Shown: positions 46,310-57,282 of the stretch, piece by piece
Position numbering within the stretch: the stretch's first letter is position 1
How the letters are laid out: each line of letters begins with the position of its first letter
DNA from: Lithobates sylvaticus
Taxonomy: Eukaryota > Chordata > Amphibia > Anura > Ranidae
Length of the DNA: 64,000 bases
Assembly: GCA_028564925.1 (NCBI GenBank)
Contig: CM053029.1
Location: 292,724,832-292,788,831 of the forward strand
Direction: 5' to 3'
Program-made: the position numbers and the translations under genes
The notes under the pieces: generated by a model
What the model saw: the letters and a program-made list of their open reading frames with translations, nothing else
The model's database searches: none
Told to the model about the DNA's origin: nothing

Positions 46310-48250
46310 ATGACGGACCCCGTTTTTCACCGTCTTTTGGCTTTGCTGACCCCTTTTATCAGCCGGCAGGATACCTGCATGAGACAAGCCATCACTCCGG
46401 AGCAGAGGCTTGTTGCCACGTTAAGGTACTTGGCGACAGGGAGAAGCCTTCAGGATTTGAAGTTCTCCTCAGGTATCTCTCCCCAGGCCCTGGGAATCAT
46501 TATTCCAGAGACCTGTTCTGCCATCATCCAGGTCCTGCAGGAGGACTATATTAAGGTAACATTTCTCCTTTACTATTCCCTTCTATTGTATGCTCTGTTT
46601 GCTAATGTCTTGTATTTTTGACCTCCTTCCCTAATTACCATGATTGCAATATGATCTAATATGCTGTGTCCTTCCTGCATTTTTCCCTTCACTTATCTCC
46701 CCAGCATGCTCTTCTGGCCCAATATACACCTATGGCCTAGTCCCTTAAGCAATGTATTTTGTCTGCTGCATAGTATTGTTTTCCCCCAAACACCCCCTAA
46801 AATATGCACAAATGTTTGCTGTGTGTTTTACTTCATGCAGAGCCCCTTTTTTTCCCCCTTTTTTTTGGGGGGGGGGGGGGGTGCCAAACTCATTAGGAAC
46901 CCCCTCCCCTAACTGCTCTGTCAGATGGTACCAATCCTCTATCTGCTGGCTTTCCCGAGGTCAATACACACTATATACCTACCTCTTTATAGTGGGCATC
47001 TTTAGGGATGAATTCAGCAAAGCATGTATTGCAAGGGGCTGGCTCCCTACTTTCCATTTCATAATTTTTTGGGTTCTTTCCCTCCTATTAGCTTGCTAGG
47101 TAATTGCAGAATGTCAAAATGTGCTTCCATATTTTTTTGGGGTGGGGGGTGTTATTTGGAATGTTCTTTTAGGTTTCCTGTGGGCTGCCAATAGTGTTTT
47201 GTTAAGGAGGGTCTGGCCAAACTAGCACACATTATTGAGCCATTTGGCAATCAATGAAGTGGAGAGGGTTACCTGTCCAAAGCCCCCCCCCCCCCCAAAC
47301 CCCTAGTTATTGTCAATGGCCCCTCAGAAGTGGGGGGATTGATGGGGGGTGAGTAATCTGCTAGGGGGACCCTCTACTTTTGGGTGCAAATACTTTCCAG
47401 CTTACAATTTTAAAGTCTGATCTTGTTCCAAGATGTTATTGTCTAATCTGCTTGCAATGTTTATGTGCAAAGTGCAATTTTTTTTTCTTGTTTCACTCCA
47501 CAGTTCCCTTCCATGCCACAGGAATGGCAGAATGTGGCCTCCCACTTTGCCAGCCGTTGGGACTTTCCTAACTGCGGAGGTGCAATTGATGGGAAACACG
47601 TCCGCATCGTCCCACCCCCCAACTCGGGGTCCTACTATTATAATTACAAGGGGTTTAATAGTGTAGTGATGTTGGCGGTGGTGTCGGCGACATACGAGTT
47701 TTTGTATGTGGACGTGGGGATGAACGGCCGGATCTCGGATGGTGGTGCCATTGCATATTGGCGTCTCCAGAGTGGCAGTCTGTGTTTGCCACCTCCAGAG
47801 GAGAATGCTGAAGGACTCCCCTTGGTCTTTGTCGCAGATGAAGCGTTTGCGCTGACTCCCCATCTGATGAGGCCCTTCCCGATGAGGACCCTCACCCCAG
47901 ACCAGAGGGTCTTCAATTACAGGCTGTCGAGAGCCCGCAGAGTGGTGGAGAACACCTTCGGGATCCTGGCCAGCCGCTTCCGCCTGTTTTTGACGGCTAT
48001 TAACTTGGCGGAATACAAACTCAACCATATAGTTCTTGCCTGTTGCATATTGCACAACTTTTTGAAAAGACACAACAGCAACTATGTGGTGGCCGTTGGC
48101 CCAGATGTGGACGGGCCTTCCAATGCCGACCTCACAGCCCTTCAAGCGGCATGTCCAGGCTTGCCCCCTCTAAATGCCCACGAGGTCCGCGAGCAATATA
48201 TGGACTACTTTGTGGGTAGGGGGGCCATTGCTCTGCCTGACGATGTGTGA
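46310..48250 (+). CDS. Harbinger DDE transposase (two exons)
   Basis: Exon 1 (to 46555) encodes MTDPVFHRLLALLTPFISRQ and RLVATLRYLATGRSLQDL, the helical N-terminal region. A GTAAC donor at 46556 joins in phase to the CACAG acceptor ending at 47503. Exon 2 (47504-48250) holds the DDE_4 nuclease with CGGAIDGKHVRI (first Asp), FVADEAFALTPHLMRPF (second Asp) and RARRVVENTFGILASRF (Glu). The spliced product from this methionine is 330 residues. Coding resemblance extends upstream to about 46190 (SDEEYVDQELV, FSHMPLLREI) but with two single-base shifts (near 46230 and 46275), so the natural N-terminus is damaged. A poly(A) signal AATAAA lies at 48263. Confidence 0.88.
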
Positions 48251-48583
48251 GAGGCATTTTTTAATAAATATATTTTTTAAACATACCTATGATTTCTTGA
48301 CATTTCCTGCTTGTGTTTCTTGTAGGTGTATTCTAGCTTATTTGTGTTGGATATTTTTGCCCTTTAGCTTCAACAGTGGGAATGCACTTTCTGGGCAAAA
48401 GGAGGTAACAGTCTCTTCTTCCCAAAAAGAATCTTCTCATGTTGTGTGTGTGATACCTAATCTTTTGTCTAGAGTAGGTTTGTAGTGCATAACTGACACC
48501 CAAAATACTCCTTTTCATCACCATGACAAAAATGTCTGTATTCACAAAAATGCTGTGCTACGTGTTTTCGTACAAACCACTGT

Positions 48584-48694
48584 GGGTGTCATTTACCTAA
48601 GCCAAATCCACTATGCACTACAAGTGCACTGCAAAAGTGCCCTGGAAAATACACTTGCAGTGCAAACTGGAAAAGCCTTTAGTAAATAACACCC
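48584..48694. mobile_element. Short MITE inside Harbinger
   Basis: GGGTGTCATTTACCTAAG at the left is inverted at the right as CTTTAGTAAATAACACCC. Between them are GTGCACTGCAAAAGTGC-type inner repeats. It resembles a deleted copy of a MITE I recall as abundant in ranid frogs. Confidence 0.6.
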
Positions 48695-49345
48695 ATTGCA
48701 CCACAAATCATTTACTTTTGACATTAATAATGCTTTGGTGTTTTTAAAGAAGGAAGCCACACATTTTTTTGATTAAAATAGTTTACTTACAACACATTCA
48801 CAAGTGCCTTTCTAAACATCGTGGCAAAACTGACAAGATCTTGGTTCTTTAGAACATTGTTTACAAACATTACGCATTTGTTAAAACCAGGCATGGAGCA
48901 AAACAGAACAGACAGAACCTAGGAACTTGCAAAGTTCAACTTTCTAAAGTGAAGACAAGATCAGACATGACTATATGTTGAAAGTGTGTTTGATCTTGCC
49001 TTCAGCACATGGGGGGGCACCCCTTGAAAAAGGTAATTTAGAACATGCACACAATTTGGGTCTCAAAATGGACATTAGATGGTAAAACACATGCCTAGAA
49101 TGTTCCAAAGTGCAATTTCCCATCATGGGGATCAATGGACGTGTTTTGGGGGTGCAACCCCTTCACCACACCCACTTTTGTAGTTAGTAAAGTGGTTGCA
49201 CCCCCAAAACCTTGTCATTCATCCACCATGATGGGAGCTAGCACATGTGGACACAATGTGTGCATCTTCCAAATGTGCCACAGTTCTTAAGTTTCAAATG
49301 TTGTCACAAACAGCCACCAATCTGTGTTAATTACTTGGTGCGTTT

Positions 49346-50678
49346 TCAGATTTTACCTAAAACATCAATGATGTTCTTCAATTTTTGTTGAACATCATTG
49401 ATGTTTTTCTTTATCTCATCTAGATCTCGATTGCAGACCATTATCTCCCCGATGAGTATGTGTGCACTTTCAGTGGTAAAGTGCGATTCTTCTTCCACAA
49501 CATCCACGTCACCTAAAAACAACCAAAAAAAAAAAAAATGTCTCTTGGAAATGAGGCAGGCATACATTGATTAGCTTACCAGTAGCTGTGTTCTCCCACA
49601 CTCACCTGTTGTGGTGACAAGTTCTCCAAGTTCGATGATCTCTCCTTCCTCCTCCTCCTCCTCTGCTTCTGGTCTTTCCCCTTCTTTGGGAGGTGTGGGT
49701 TTTCTGGTTTCCTCAGACGTCCCGAGTCTTCGCTCCCCTATGAGAATGTACAAAAGGAAGATTTAGCACAACAATCTATTGAGGGCAAAAATAGGAAATA
49801 TCAAACATTGCTTGAAAGTGAGGGACAATATTTTTGGTTGGCCAGTTTCAAATGACAACAACATGAATGTAGTCACTTTGTAAAGGTGCTAAACTTACTA
49901 CCTTTTTGGTACACCCCTCTAGTATCCACTGGAGCACATGTGTGGAACAGCATAAAAAAAAGGGCGTTTGGGTATCCCAGCACTAGTGCTCTAGAGTCCA
50001 GATGGGTAAACAGCTACTGAGTGACCTCTCCTTTACATTGATTAAATTTGCTTTACATTCTTGATGACATCTCTATTGAGAACAAACTTCCTTTCCCTCC
50101 AAACTTCACCAAACCTCGTATTATAAGTGGCCGAACGATCGAGGTTGAGTATGATCGAATGGACACACACGAACATGACAGTGGCAGAAAGATCGAGGTT
50201 GAGTACGATCGAATGCACAGACGAACATGAAAGTGGCCATTTTCCAAGGTACAACATTGAAAAAAACAAAACACATGGAGCAGTATGCAAGTAAGAAATC
50301 ATACACAAAACACAACTACTTACTTTTTTGAAGAACTCGCTTGATCTTTCTGTACTGATCGGGCTCCCTCAGTTTCAGGTCTGACCAGCGTTTCCTCAGT
50401 TGTTCCTTGGATCGTTGTACCCCAAAATTATTGTGCAGCCTCCTCACAACTTTAGACATGATCTTGGCCTTTCTGACATTTGGGTTAAGGTAAGGCCCAT
50501 ACTTCCCATCATAGTCGCTCCTCTTCAATATGTCCACCATCTCCAACATTTCTCCAAATGACATATTGGAGGCCTTAAATTTCAGGCTCCGGGATCGGGA
50601 CGTTTCTGCCTCCGGCCTTTCCTCGTCCTCCTCCTCGTTGCTGCAATATTTGGGGCGCACCTGCTGTGTCCCCGCCAT
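49346..50678 (-). CDS. Harbinger Myb/SANT-like protein (three exons)
   Basis: Minus-strand exons are 50678-50324, 49737-49606 and 49512-49346. The donor GTAAGT follows 50324, TAG acceptors precede 49737 and 49512, and the donor GTGAGT follows 49606. Both introns are phase 1 and the joined frame is open for 217 residues from MAGTQQVRPK. Residues about 45-115 form a trihelical Myb/SANT-like domain (FGEMLEMVDILKRSDYDGKY ... SKEQLRKRWSDLKLREPD). An acidic stretch and a C-terminal coiled coil (EIKKNINDVQQKLKNIIDVL) follow. In Harbinger elements a Myb-like partner is known to bind the ends and carry the transposase into the nucleus. It looks intact. Confidence 0.85.
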
Positions 50679-50762
50679 GTGCTCTCCACACTGCGCCGAA
50701 GGGGTGGGGAATAGACGAGAAAGATCGTCAGGGGGCGGGCGGAGTTTCACGCATGCGCACTG

Positions 50763-50771
50763 TATATAAAA
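50763..50771 (+). promoter_or_regulatory. TATA box between divergent Myb-like and MADF genes
   Basis: TATATAAAA lies about 30 bases before the likely transcription start of the MADF gene and 85 bases upstream of the Myb-like start codon on the other strand. The whole promoter region between the two genes is under 200 bp and is CpG-containing, so it probably serves both. Confidence 0.6.
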
Positions 50772-50983
50772 CGTCAGACGCATGTGTCATAGCGACGATC
50801 TGTGAGACGAGGGGAGAGAAAGCTCACGCACGAGGCGATCGCTAGAACGAAGGTACAATTTTAACTTGGTACATAACTAGCCTAGACTGATTAGACCTTG
50901 AGGCTTATTTATGGATAAGATTAGGAGAGTTTAGCCTGACATTATTTATAGTGTTTTGTGTGGTGTTGTGTCTTGCAGAGATT

Positions 50984-52164
50984 ATGGAGGGCTTCAACCA
51001 TGTGCGTTTTCTCCCCCTCTTCATTGATAAGTATAGGGAAATGCCCCTATTATGGCAGGCTAAACACAGAGATTACAGCAACAAACCAAAGAGGTACGCA
51101 GCCATGAAGAAACTTCTGGAATTTGTAAAGCCAAGGATGCCCACGGCAACCGTGGAGAAGTTAAGACTCAAAATTGGCAGCCTGAGGAGTACCTATTTCA
51201 GGGAGCGGAATAAGGTCCTGAAGTCCCAAGCATCTGGAGCTGGAGCAGATCAGGTCCATGTCCCCACGCTCTGGTACTATGACAGGCTCCATTTTCTCAA
51301 AGACCAGGCTAATGTCAGGGAGTCACTCTCGACTCTTCCTTGCACGCGTCCTTCCATGCACGCCACCCCTGATGAGGCTTCTGAGGAGCAACCTGGGCCT
51401 TCCAGTCTGGAAGATGTGGAGGAGCCCACCTTGAGCCAGGTATAGTAGTTTTGTAACCATTTTTGTGAATAATGAATGATGTTCACTTAATTCAGGATCC
51501 CCAATTGCTTAGTTCCTAATCGTGTTTGACATATCAACAGACAGTAGTGTTGGAGACATTTGGGGCAAGAATCTAAACTGCTAGGCTGAGAATTGTATGG
51601 TTTTCTATTTGTAAACATTTTGCAACAGTCACTAGATGAAAATTGTGTGTGTTTGATGAACAAATAACTCAAACTATGTCCCTTTTTCATACACAGGAAG
51701 ACCTCAGCCAGGAGGTGGCTGTGGAATGTGGCAGTCAGGAGGAGGCAGGGGTTAGTGGCAGCCAAGAGGTGGGTAGTGGCAGCCAAGAGGGGGGTAGGCG
51801 TAGGAGCCTGACTGTCTCCCAAGTCCCTCCCCTCCGCCTTCCCTACAAAAGGGCGAGAAGGGGGGGTGAGGTGGGAGAGTCAGCGCTCCAGCTGATCAGA
51901 GATGCTTCAGCCTCCCTACATGCCACACCCACCTACGAGGAGGCCTTTGGCTCCTTGGTTGCCACTAAAATGAAGGATATAGAGGCGGGGCAACGCAGCA
52001 TGTGTGAGGAGGTCATCCTCAAGGTCCTAAATAAGGGGATGGCTGGGGGGATGACCACACTCACACATGTTTGTGATAGTGACCATGCTCCGCCTCCTCC
52101 TCCTTCTGCCACCCCACCAGCACCACAGCGTGGAAGGAAGCGTACAAAGAAGACAAGAGAGTGA
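50984..52164 (+). CDS. Harbinger MADF-domain protein (two coding exons)
   Basis: A 5' non-coding exon ends at a GT donor (50853) and the TCTTGCAG acceptor at 50978 precedes MEGFNHVRF. Coding exon 1 (50984-51439) joins exon 2 (51697-52164) in phase 0 through a GTATAG donor and an ATACACAG acceptor, giving 307 residues. Residues 5-95 are a MADF domain (FLPLFIDKYREMPLLWQA, YAAMKKLLEFV, KLRLKIGSLRSTYFRER). The C-terminal half has QEV/GSQE repeats, a helical EAFGSLVATKMKDIEAGQ segment and a basic end (GRKRTKKTRE). MADF domains are sequence-specific DNA-binding modules related to Myb. A poly(A) signal lies at 52427. The gene looks intact. Confidence 0.85.
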
Positions 52165-52432
52165 CGACCTGAATTCAGTCTGGTCTGAGAGAAGATGGAG
52201 CCTCTCGTAGTACCAGAGCCTGGGGACCTAGATGGCATCTGCTGCAGTTCCGGATGTTTTGGACTTCAGGACCAGATAGCACTCCCTTATTATTTAAGAT
52301 AGGTACTCCTCAGGCCACCAAGTTTTGAAGGTTAAATAATGATGTTTGCCGTGGGTGCCCAAGGCTTTGCAAATTCCCCAAGTTTCTCCATCGCTGCGTT
52401 CCTCTTTGGTTTGTTGCTGAGACCTAAATAAA

Positions 52433-52979
52433 GGTATTTTTGAGTTCCAAAAATCATTGCCTATGTGTTTTACTTTTCTACAATGACAGTTTATTTGTGA
52501 GTAGGCAGGTACATTTCACGAATCATAAAGTATAATTAACAAGGGGCACCAACAACAAACAACCTCCTAGTAAATTTAAACAACAAATACAAATGATAAG
52601 AATGTTGTTTTGCTAAGTTGAGACACACAACCCCCCTCAAAAATCTAAAAAAATTATCCTGAAAATATGTATTCCAAACCCAAAAAAAAAAATGACAAAT
52701 CATCCCAAAAATATAACAAACATTCTTTTACGATCTGACAAAAAATAAACATCTAGCCAAGAAATCCTGAAAAAGAATAAATCAATACGTTTGTGAGAAG
52801 TGAGGGTGAATAAGAGCAGCTAAAACACATCATTCTTCTTGCATTGTAGAGAAAAAGAGAATGCGCTGCATTAAAGACATTTTAACATTGCAGCGTGACG
52901 AATGTGCTGTGTCGATTAGGAACGGTAGTTTTACCTGACCGAGCGCTTCCGTCACAGAATTTCTTCTGAGCATGCGTAG
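52433..52979. other. Harbinger 3' non-coding region
   Basis: AT-rich sequence between the MADF poly(A) site and the subterminal repeats. I see nothing coding in it. Confidence 0.6.
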
Positions 52980-53191
52980 CACTTTGTCCGTCGGACTACG
53001 CTACACACGATCGGAATTGGTATGATCGGACTTTGTTGTCGGAATATTTATAGAGCAGGAGATAGAACTTTGTCCGTCGGACAATCCGATGGAAACTGTC
53101 CGATGGTGCCTACACACGGTCGGAATTTCTGACAACATTGTCCGATAGGACAGAATCCATCGGAAAATCCGACCGTGTGTATGGGGCTTTA
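52980..53191 (-). repeat. Harbinger right terminal and subterminal repeats
   Basis: TCCGTCGGACTACGC, ACACACGATCGGAATT, TTTGTCCGTCGGACAATCCG and ACACACGGTCGGAATTTC precede the inverted terminus ending at 53191. They mirror the motifs at the left end. Confidence 0.75.
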
Positions 53192-54984
53192 GACTGCAAA
53201 CTTGGATTTGGAGGGGTCATGATTCTCAGGATGTATGTGAGTGTTCACCCAAGCATATGCTGGTTCAGTTTATCAAGGTTGTGATGCATATCAAATTGGC
53301 ACGCTTGAGAGGTTTAGGTGGTGAGTGAAGCGGTGGAGGCCGAAGAGACAGGGGCCCAGGGAGTGAGGGAGCAGAGGTAGGGAAGAGGGAAGGGGGAGAG
53401 GGTAGGTTAAAGGGGGGTATAGGGAATGTGTAGCAAGGCTACCTTACCCTAGTCTGAGTCGTGTGGTCCGGATTGGATCAACGTTCGATTTACTCTCCCG
53501 TTGTGTGGAGGCGTGGAAGGTAATCCGATGTAGGTCTGTGTGACGTCTGGTCCAATAGGAATCCTCGTTGAACGCTTTTGAGTATCAGTCTGGAGCCTAC
53601 TACATAAGGTAACACAGGGGGGAAATGTTAAACACTGTCTAAGGATCTCAAGACATTTTGGGTATAAAATAAAATCAACTGCAACATAGAAATATTAAAC
53701 AGCAGATAGAAAACAAAAGGAGAACAGGTATTTTATATTTTAAACAACACTTTCCTGAAGGGTATTACCCTGTGGTGGTTGTACATGAAACAAGGAAGAG
53801 GGAGGAGGACCCTCCACAGTCATCTTTCAAATACGCATGTAACTGGATATTTAACAAACTTCATAACGCGGTATCCTTTATGCGGAACTCAGCTGTATGT
53901 CTTAGTTATTATAGCAGTTAAGTAAGAGAGACGTTCTGTTCAGTAAGCTATCATACGGTTCTGGGGCAGTATATGCGTCAGATATTTAAGTGGGACTATA
54001 TAAGAAGAGATATGTATATTAATCGAGTATCGTTAATTCTGGACCGTTCCAACAGGGAAGTTCCTGTTAGAGTAAGTTCGGGAGTTAGTCAATATTTTAT
54101 TATGTCTTGAGGTTCGGTCCTTTTCCTTCATATTCATCAGTTCAGCTGTCAGGGTTGTCATCTCTATTAGAGGAAACATATCCCCCTACTACTAGGTCTT
54201 TTGGTAATTTTTCACGAACCGGTAATATTCTAGGGAGCTCTGAGAGTTGTCATCTCCTTAATGCTCTGTCCGCCTGGGTTGGTTCTATGGTGGGGGGATA
54301 AATATATAAGTAGGTAAGTTCTCTCATTTGTTGGATTCCCCTTTTTAACCAGAGGTACAAGTACGCTGCTTACCCATTTATAACATGATAACATTTATAT
54401 GGGGGGGGGGGGTGGGAGAAAAGTTAAGGGGGGGTTGCAGAGAGGGTTGGGAGTAGGGAGGGTGTAGCACCCAAGGGTGAACGACCAGGTGGGACTGGAG
54501 AGAATTCTGCGGTAACAATGTGTCGGAGCCATGAAGGGAGGTATTGACCAAATTACAACTGGCATCATCTAAAGATTTTAAGCAGGTTTTCAGTGGTCTT
54601 AAACCTTATGACTTCTATGATACTAAATAGTTCTCGGTGAGCCTGCTTCAAAGTTCTCTAGTAGGTTTTTCGAAAGTTGTGCAGGGTCTTTGGGGTTCAC
54701 TGTGGGGTAGTGTGGTGATCACGTCACTGGAGGGGGCGGGATTCGTTGGAGTTCCTGTAGTTAGTGGGGGAAGAAGAGAAGGAAAAAAGGGAAACCGCCC
54801 TCCTCCCTCCCCTCCTCCTCAGCAGAGGGGGAAGAGATTGGCTTTCTGTACTGGTAGATAGTTCGGACATGGGGTACAGCTGTCAACATATGTCCATGTA
54901 GATCCGCTTTCTTTTTTGAAGAGGAATGTCGGGCGGGTGTGTGCCATGAAGGGTCCTGTTGATCCTCGCAGGGCCAGTGGTGTG
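53192..54984 (-). other. Big L1 ORF2 start and long inter-ORF region
   Basis: The minus-strand methionine at 53220 begins MTPPNPSLQS, continuing at 45611 beyond the Harbinger. The remaining 1.76 kb up to the LTR element is non-coding, with a purine-rich part near 53320-53420 and a G run near 54402. It is longer than the spacers of the two other L1 copies here (about 0.5-0.6 kb), so it may hide another, unrecognised insertion. Confidence 0.55.
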
Positions 54985-54989
54985 GATGG

Positions 54990-55725
54990 TGTAGTGATCT
55001 AATCTATAATCGTCGTTCCTTCCTCGTAGATGGGATATAGTTATTAAAAGTATTGTCCACAGCAAAACCCGATTCTCCCAGAGAGAGATTTTATTGACTT
55101 CCAAAACAGAACATTCTTACAGACGACAAAATCCACCAGAGTACATGACAAAGAATATCTTCCCCTAGACCCGTCTTTCTCTCTAGTCTAGCTGACAACC
55201 TGCCTGTCTTCTCATATACTGATCTGACACTGGGGGGGGGGGGGGGGGGTCAACTAAATGTTTACCATGAATACCCCCCTCAATTCTAATTACCATCAGT
55301 AAATACCAGGTGAAAAGGCTATTCCTCACACACACAACTTGCATAAGATTTACACATCACTGATTAGATTAAGAGATGACACCTGGACACCCTTTCACCC
55401 CCCCACCCCCCCATTGTCTATTGATCTGACACTGCGGGGGGGGGGGGGGGGGGGCAACACCCCCCCCCGACCACCCTTCCCCCCTACCCACATCCCCCCT
55501 CCCCCGGGGGGGGGGGGTCACCCCCCCCCCCGCCCATTTTGAGGTGTAGAATAGACTTGAATCCCCAATCTATATTCTTGCATAATGAATTTGTCTTAGA
55601 ATGCCTAAATAGAATGTCTATACGAACTACATAAAAAACACTACATATATATATAAATATGTATATATATAATATATATATATATGTATACATATATATA
55701 TATATATTAGATATAATATACTACA
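54990..55725 (-). repeat. LTR (3' LTR on the minus strand)
   Basis: It begins TGTAGTGATCTAATC and ends ATATACTACA, with G/C runs and a (TA)n tract inside. It matches 58982-59607 along its length apart from length differences in simple repeats and one short block. Confidence 0.88.
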
Positions 55726-57282
55726 TATACCCCCACTTGGGTCGTTCTAACTACTAGAACTGACCCATAAATCAAGCAACAAACATAGCATTACCGACTT
55801 GAGGTATTGGATGCTTCACAATGGCTCATATGAAATATAAAGTTGAAACTGGTTACATCTCTCTTCACCAGCCTCTAAAATATCCCCATGAAACAGTCAT
55901 TAGATAATATAGCTTTAGACCATGACTGGAAAAGGATTCGGTAAACATCCTTATTATATCACATCAAGATCTTGAATATTGCACAAAAACGAGCGGATGT
56001 CGCAGTTCATTCTTCAATTTTCAACTTCATCATAACTCTCATTGAAAGTAGACTTGGTGTGCTGGGAGCTCCGATCCACATAACTCCAGGATTCCTCTCC
56101 AGGCTCAAGGTTTTCATTTTCTTAAAGATGCTTTTGCACAAACACCAGCAAATCCCGAAATTCTACTTCCATCTTTATAGTAAGAAGAACCATCCATGTA
56201 CCAGCTCTCCCTTTCAAGTTCAAAAGGCTGAAAAAAACTGCTATTGCTGTACTTTGTAATTTGCTGTAGGCCGACTCCTCATTTCCATCCTTAATAGAGC
56301 AGTTGCTTGAATCATTCAGTCCATAATTCCACCTGAATGGTATACCAATCTATATACCAATCTATAATTCATATATCCATATAATCCATATATAATCCCC
56401 CACTTTCAGATAGAATCAGCTTGACATCAGCGTTTATCAGATCTTCTATCCAGACAAAGCAGCAGTGGAAAATCTTGCCAGTAAAGTTAGGTCTTTTTTC
56501 ATCCATATGTCAATAATATTAATGACTGATTCAACAAAGTTTCAAATCATGACTGGAGTGATGAATTTCACTCACCCCTCTTATAAATTTAGGAAAACCA
56601 CCCAACATACTATAATTTATGCTATGCCAAGCCATTGTGCAGCATCTCACCTTAGATGTCAAATATATTGATCAATATGTAATATGCAACATGTTATGTA
56701 ACACGAAAATTATTTTAGGTTTAAATGTTTCGCTCTGGTTTTAAGATAAAGTTCAAGAAATAAAACATAATAAAATAAAAAAAAAAATAAAAAAAAAATA
56801 AAAATAAAAATGGAAAAGGGTGAAAAATAAAAATAAAAAATAGGGCTTGATGAATAAAAATGGGAAAGGGTGAAAAATAAAAAATAGGGAAAAGTCCATT
56901 GACAAAAAAAATTTATGTTCCAAAAAAAAAAATGTCCATTGCTTGATGAATATTGAGAGAGTCCATGATATTGTTTATTCAGCGTTTCTCCCCCACTAGC
57001 CAGAAATTTCAGCTTGCAGTTCACATGCTATGCGGATGCAGTATCTTCAATATCTGAAAGACAAAAAACTCTCCAACAAAACTAATTAGCAAGGTCCTTA
57101 AACACTGTTTGAAGTCAAAACAAAGGACTATTTACACATCCACAGGTTGAAACTAAAACACCCCCACTGCTAGAGAAATGTCATTTGTATTCAAAAACAG
57201 ATCTGGATAATGTAATCTGTTTAGCTGTCCCAGCAATGTGTTATGTTCCATTTTCATTTTATCGTACTCAATCTTCAAGTGG
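55726..57282 (-). other. Non-coding interior of LTR element
   Basis: This part downstream of gag on the minus strand is AT-rich with a long A/T-rich run at 56755-56935. No polymerase motif is seen on either strand. Confidence 0.6.

Larger units (their letters stand above)
45613..53190 (+). mobile_element. 7.6-kb three-gene PIF/Harbinger transposon
   Basis: Both ends share the inverted terminus TAAAGCCCCATACACACGGT, continuing about 32 bp (CGGATTTTCCGATG). The immediate trinucleotides are TAA on the left and TTA on the right, consistent with a TWA target although the central base differs. It carries a DDE transposase gene (plus), a Myb/SANT-like gene (minus) and a MADF-domain gene (plus). Subterminal copies of ACACACGGTCGGA lie at both ends. 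It splits the L1 ORF2 near its tenth codon. Confidence 0.9.

Noticed and set aside
47402-48145. 247-codon minus-strand frame opposite the Harbinger transposase
   Set aside because: The plus strand has complete DDE motifs and splice sites; the antisense frame has no recognisable domain.
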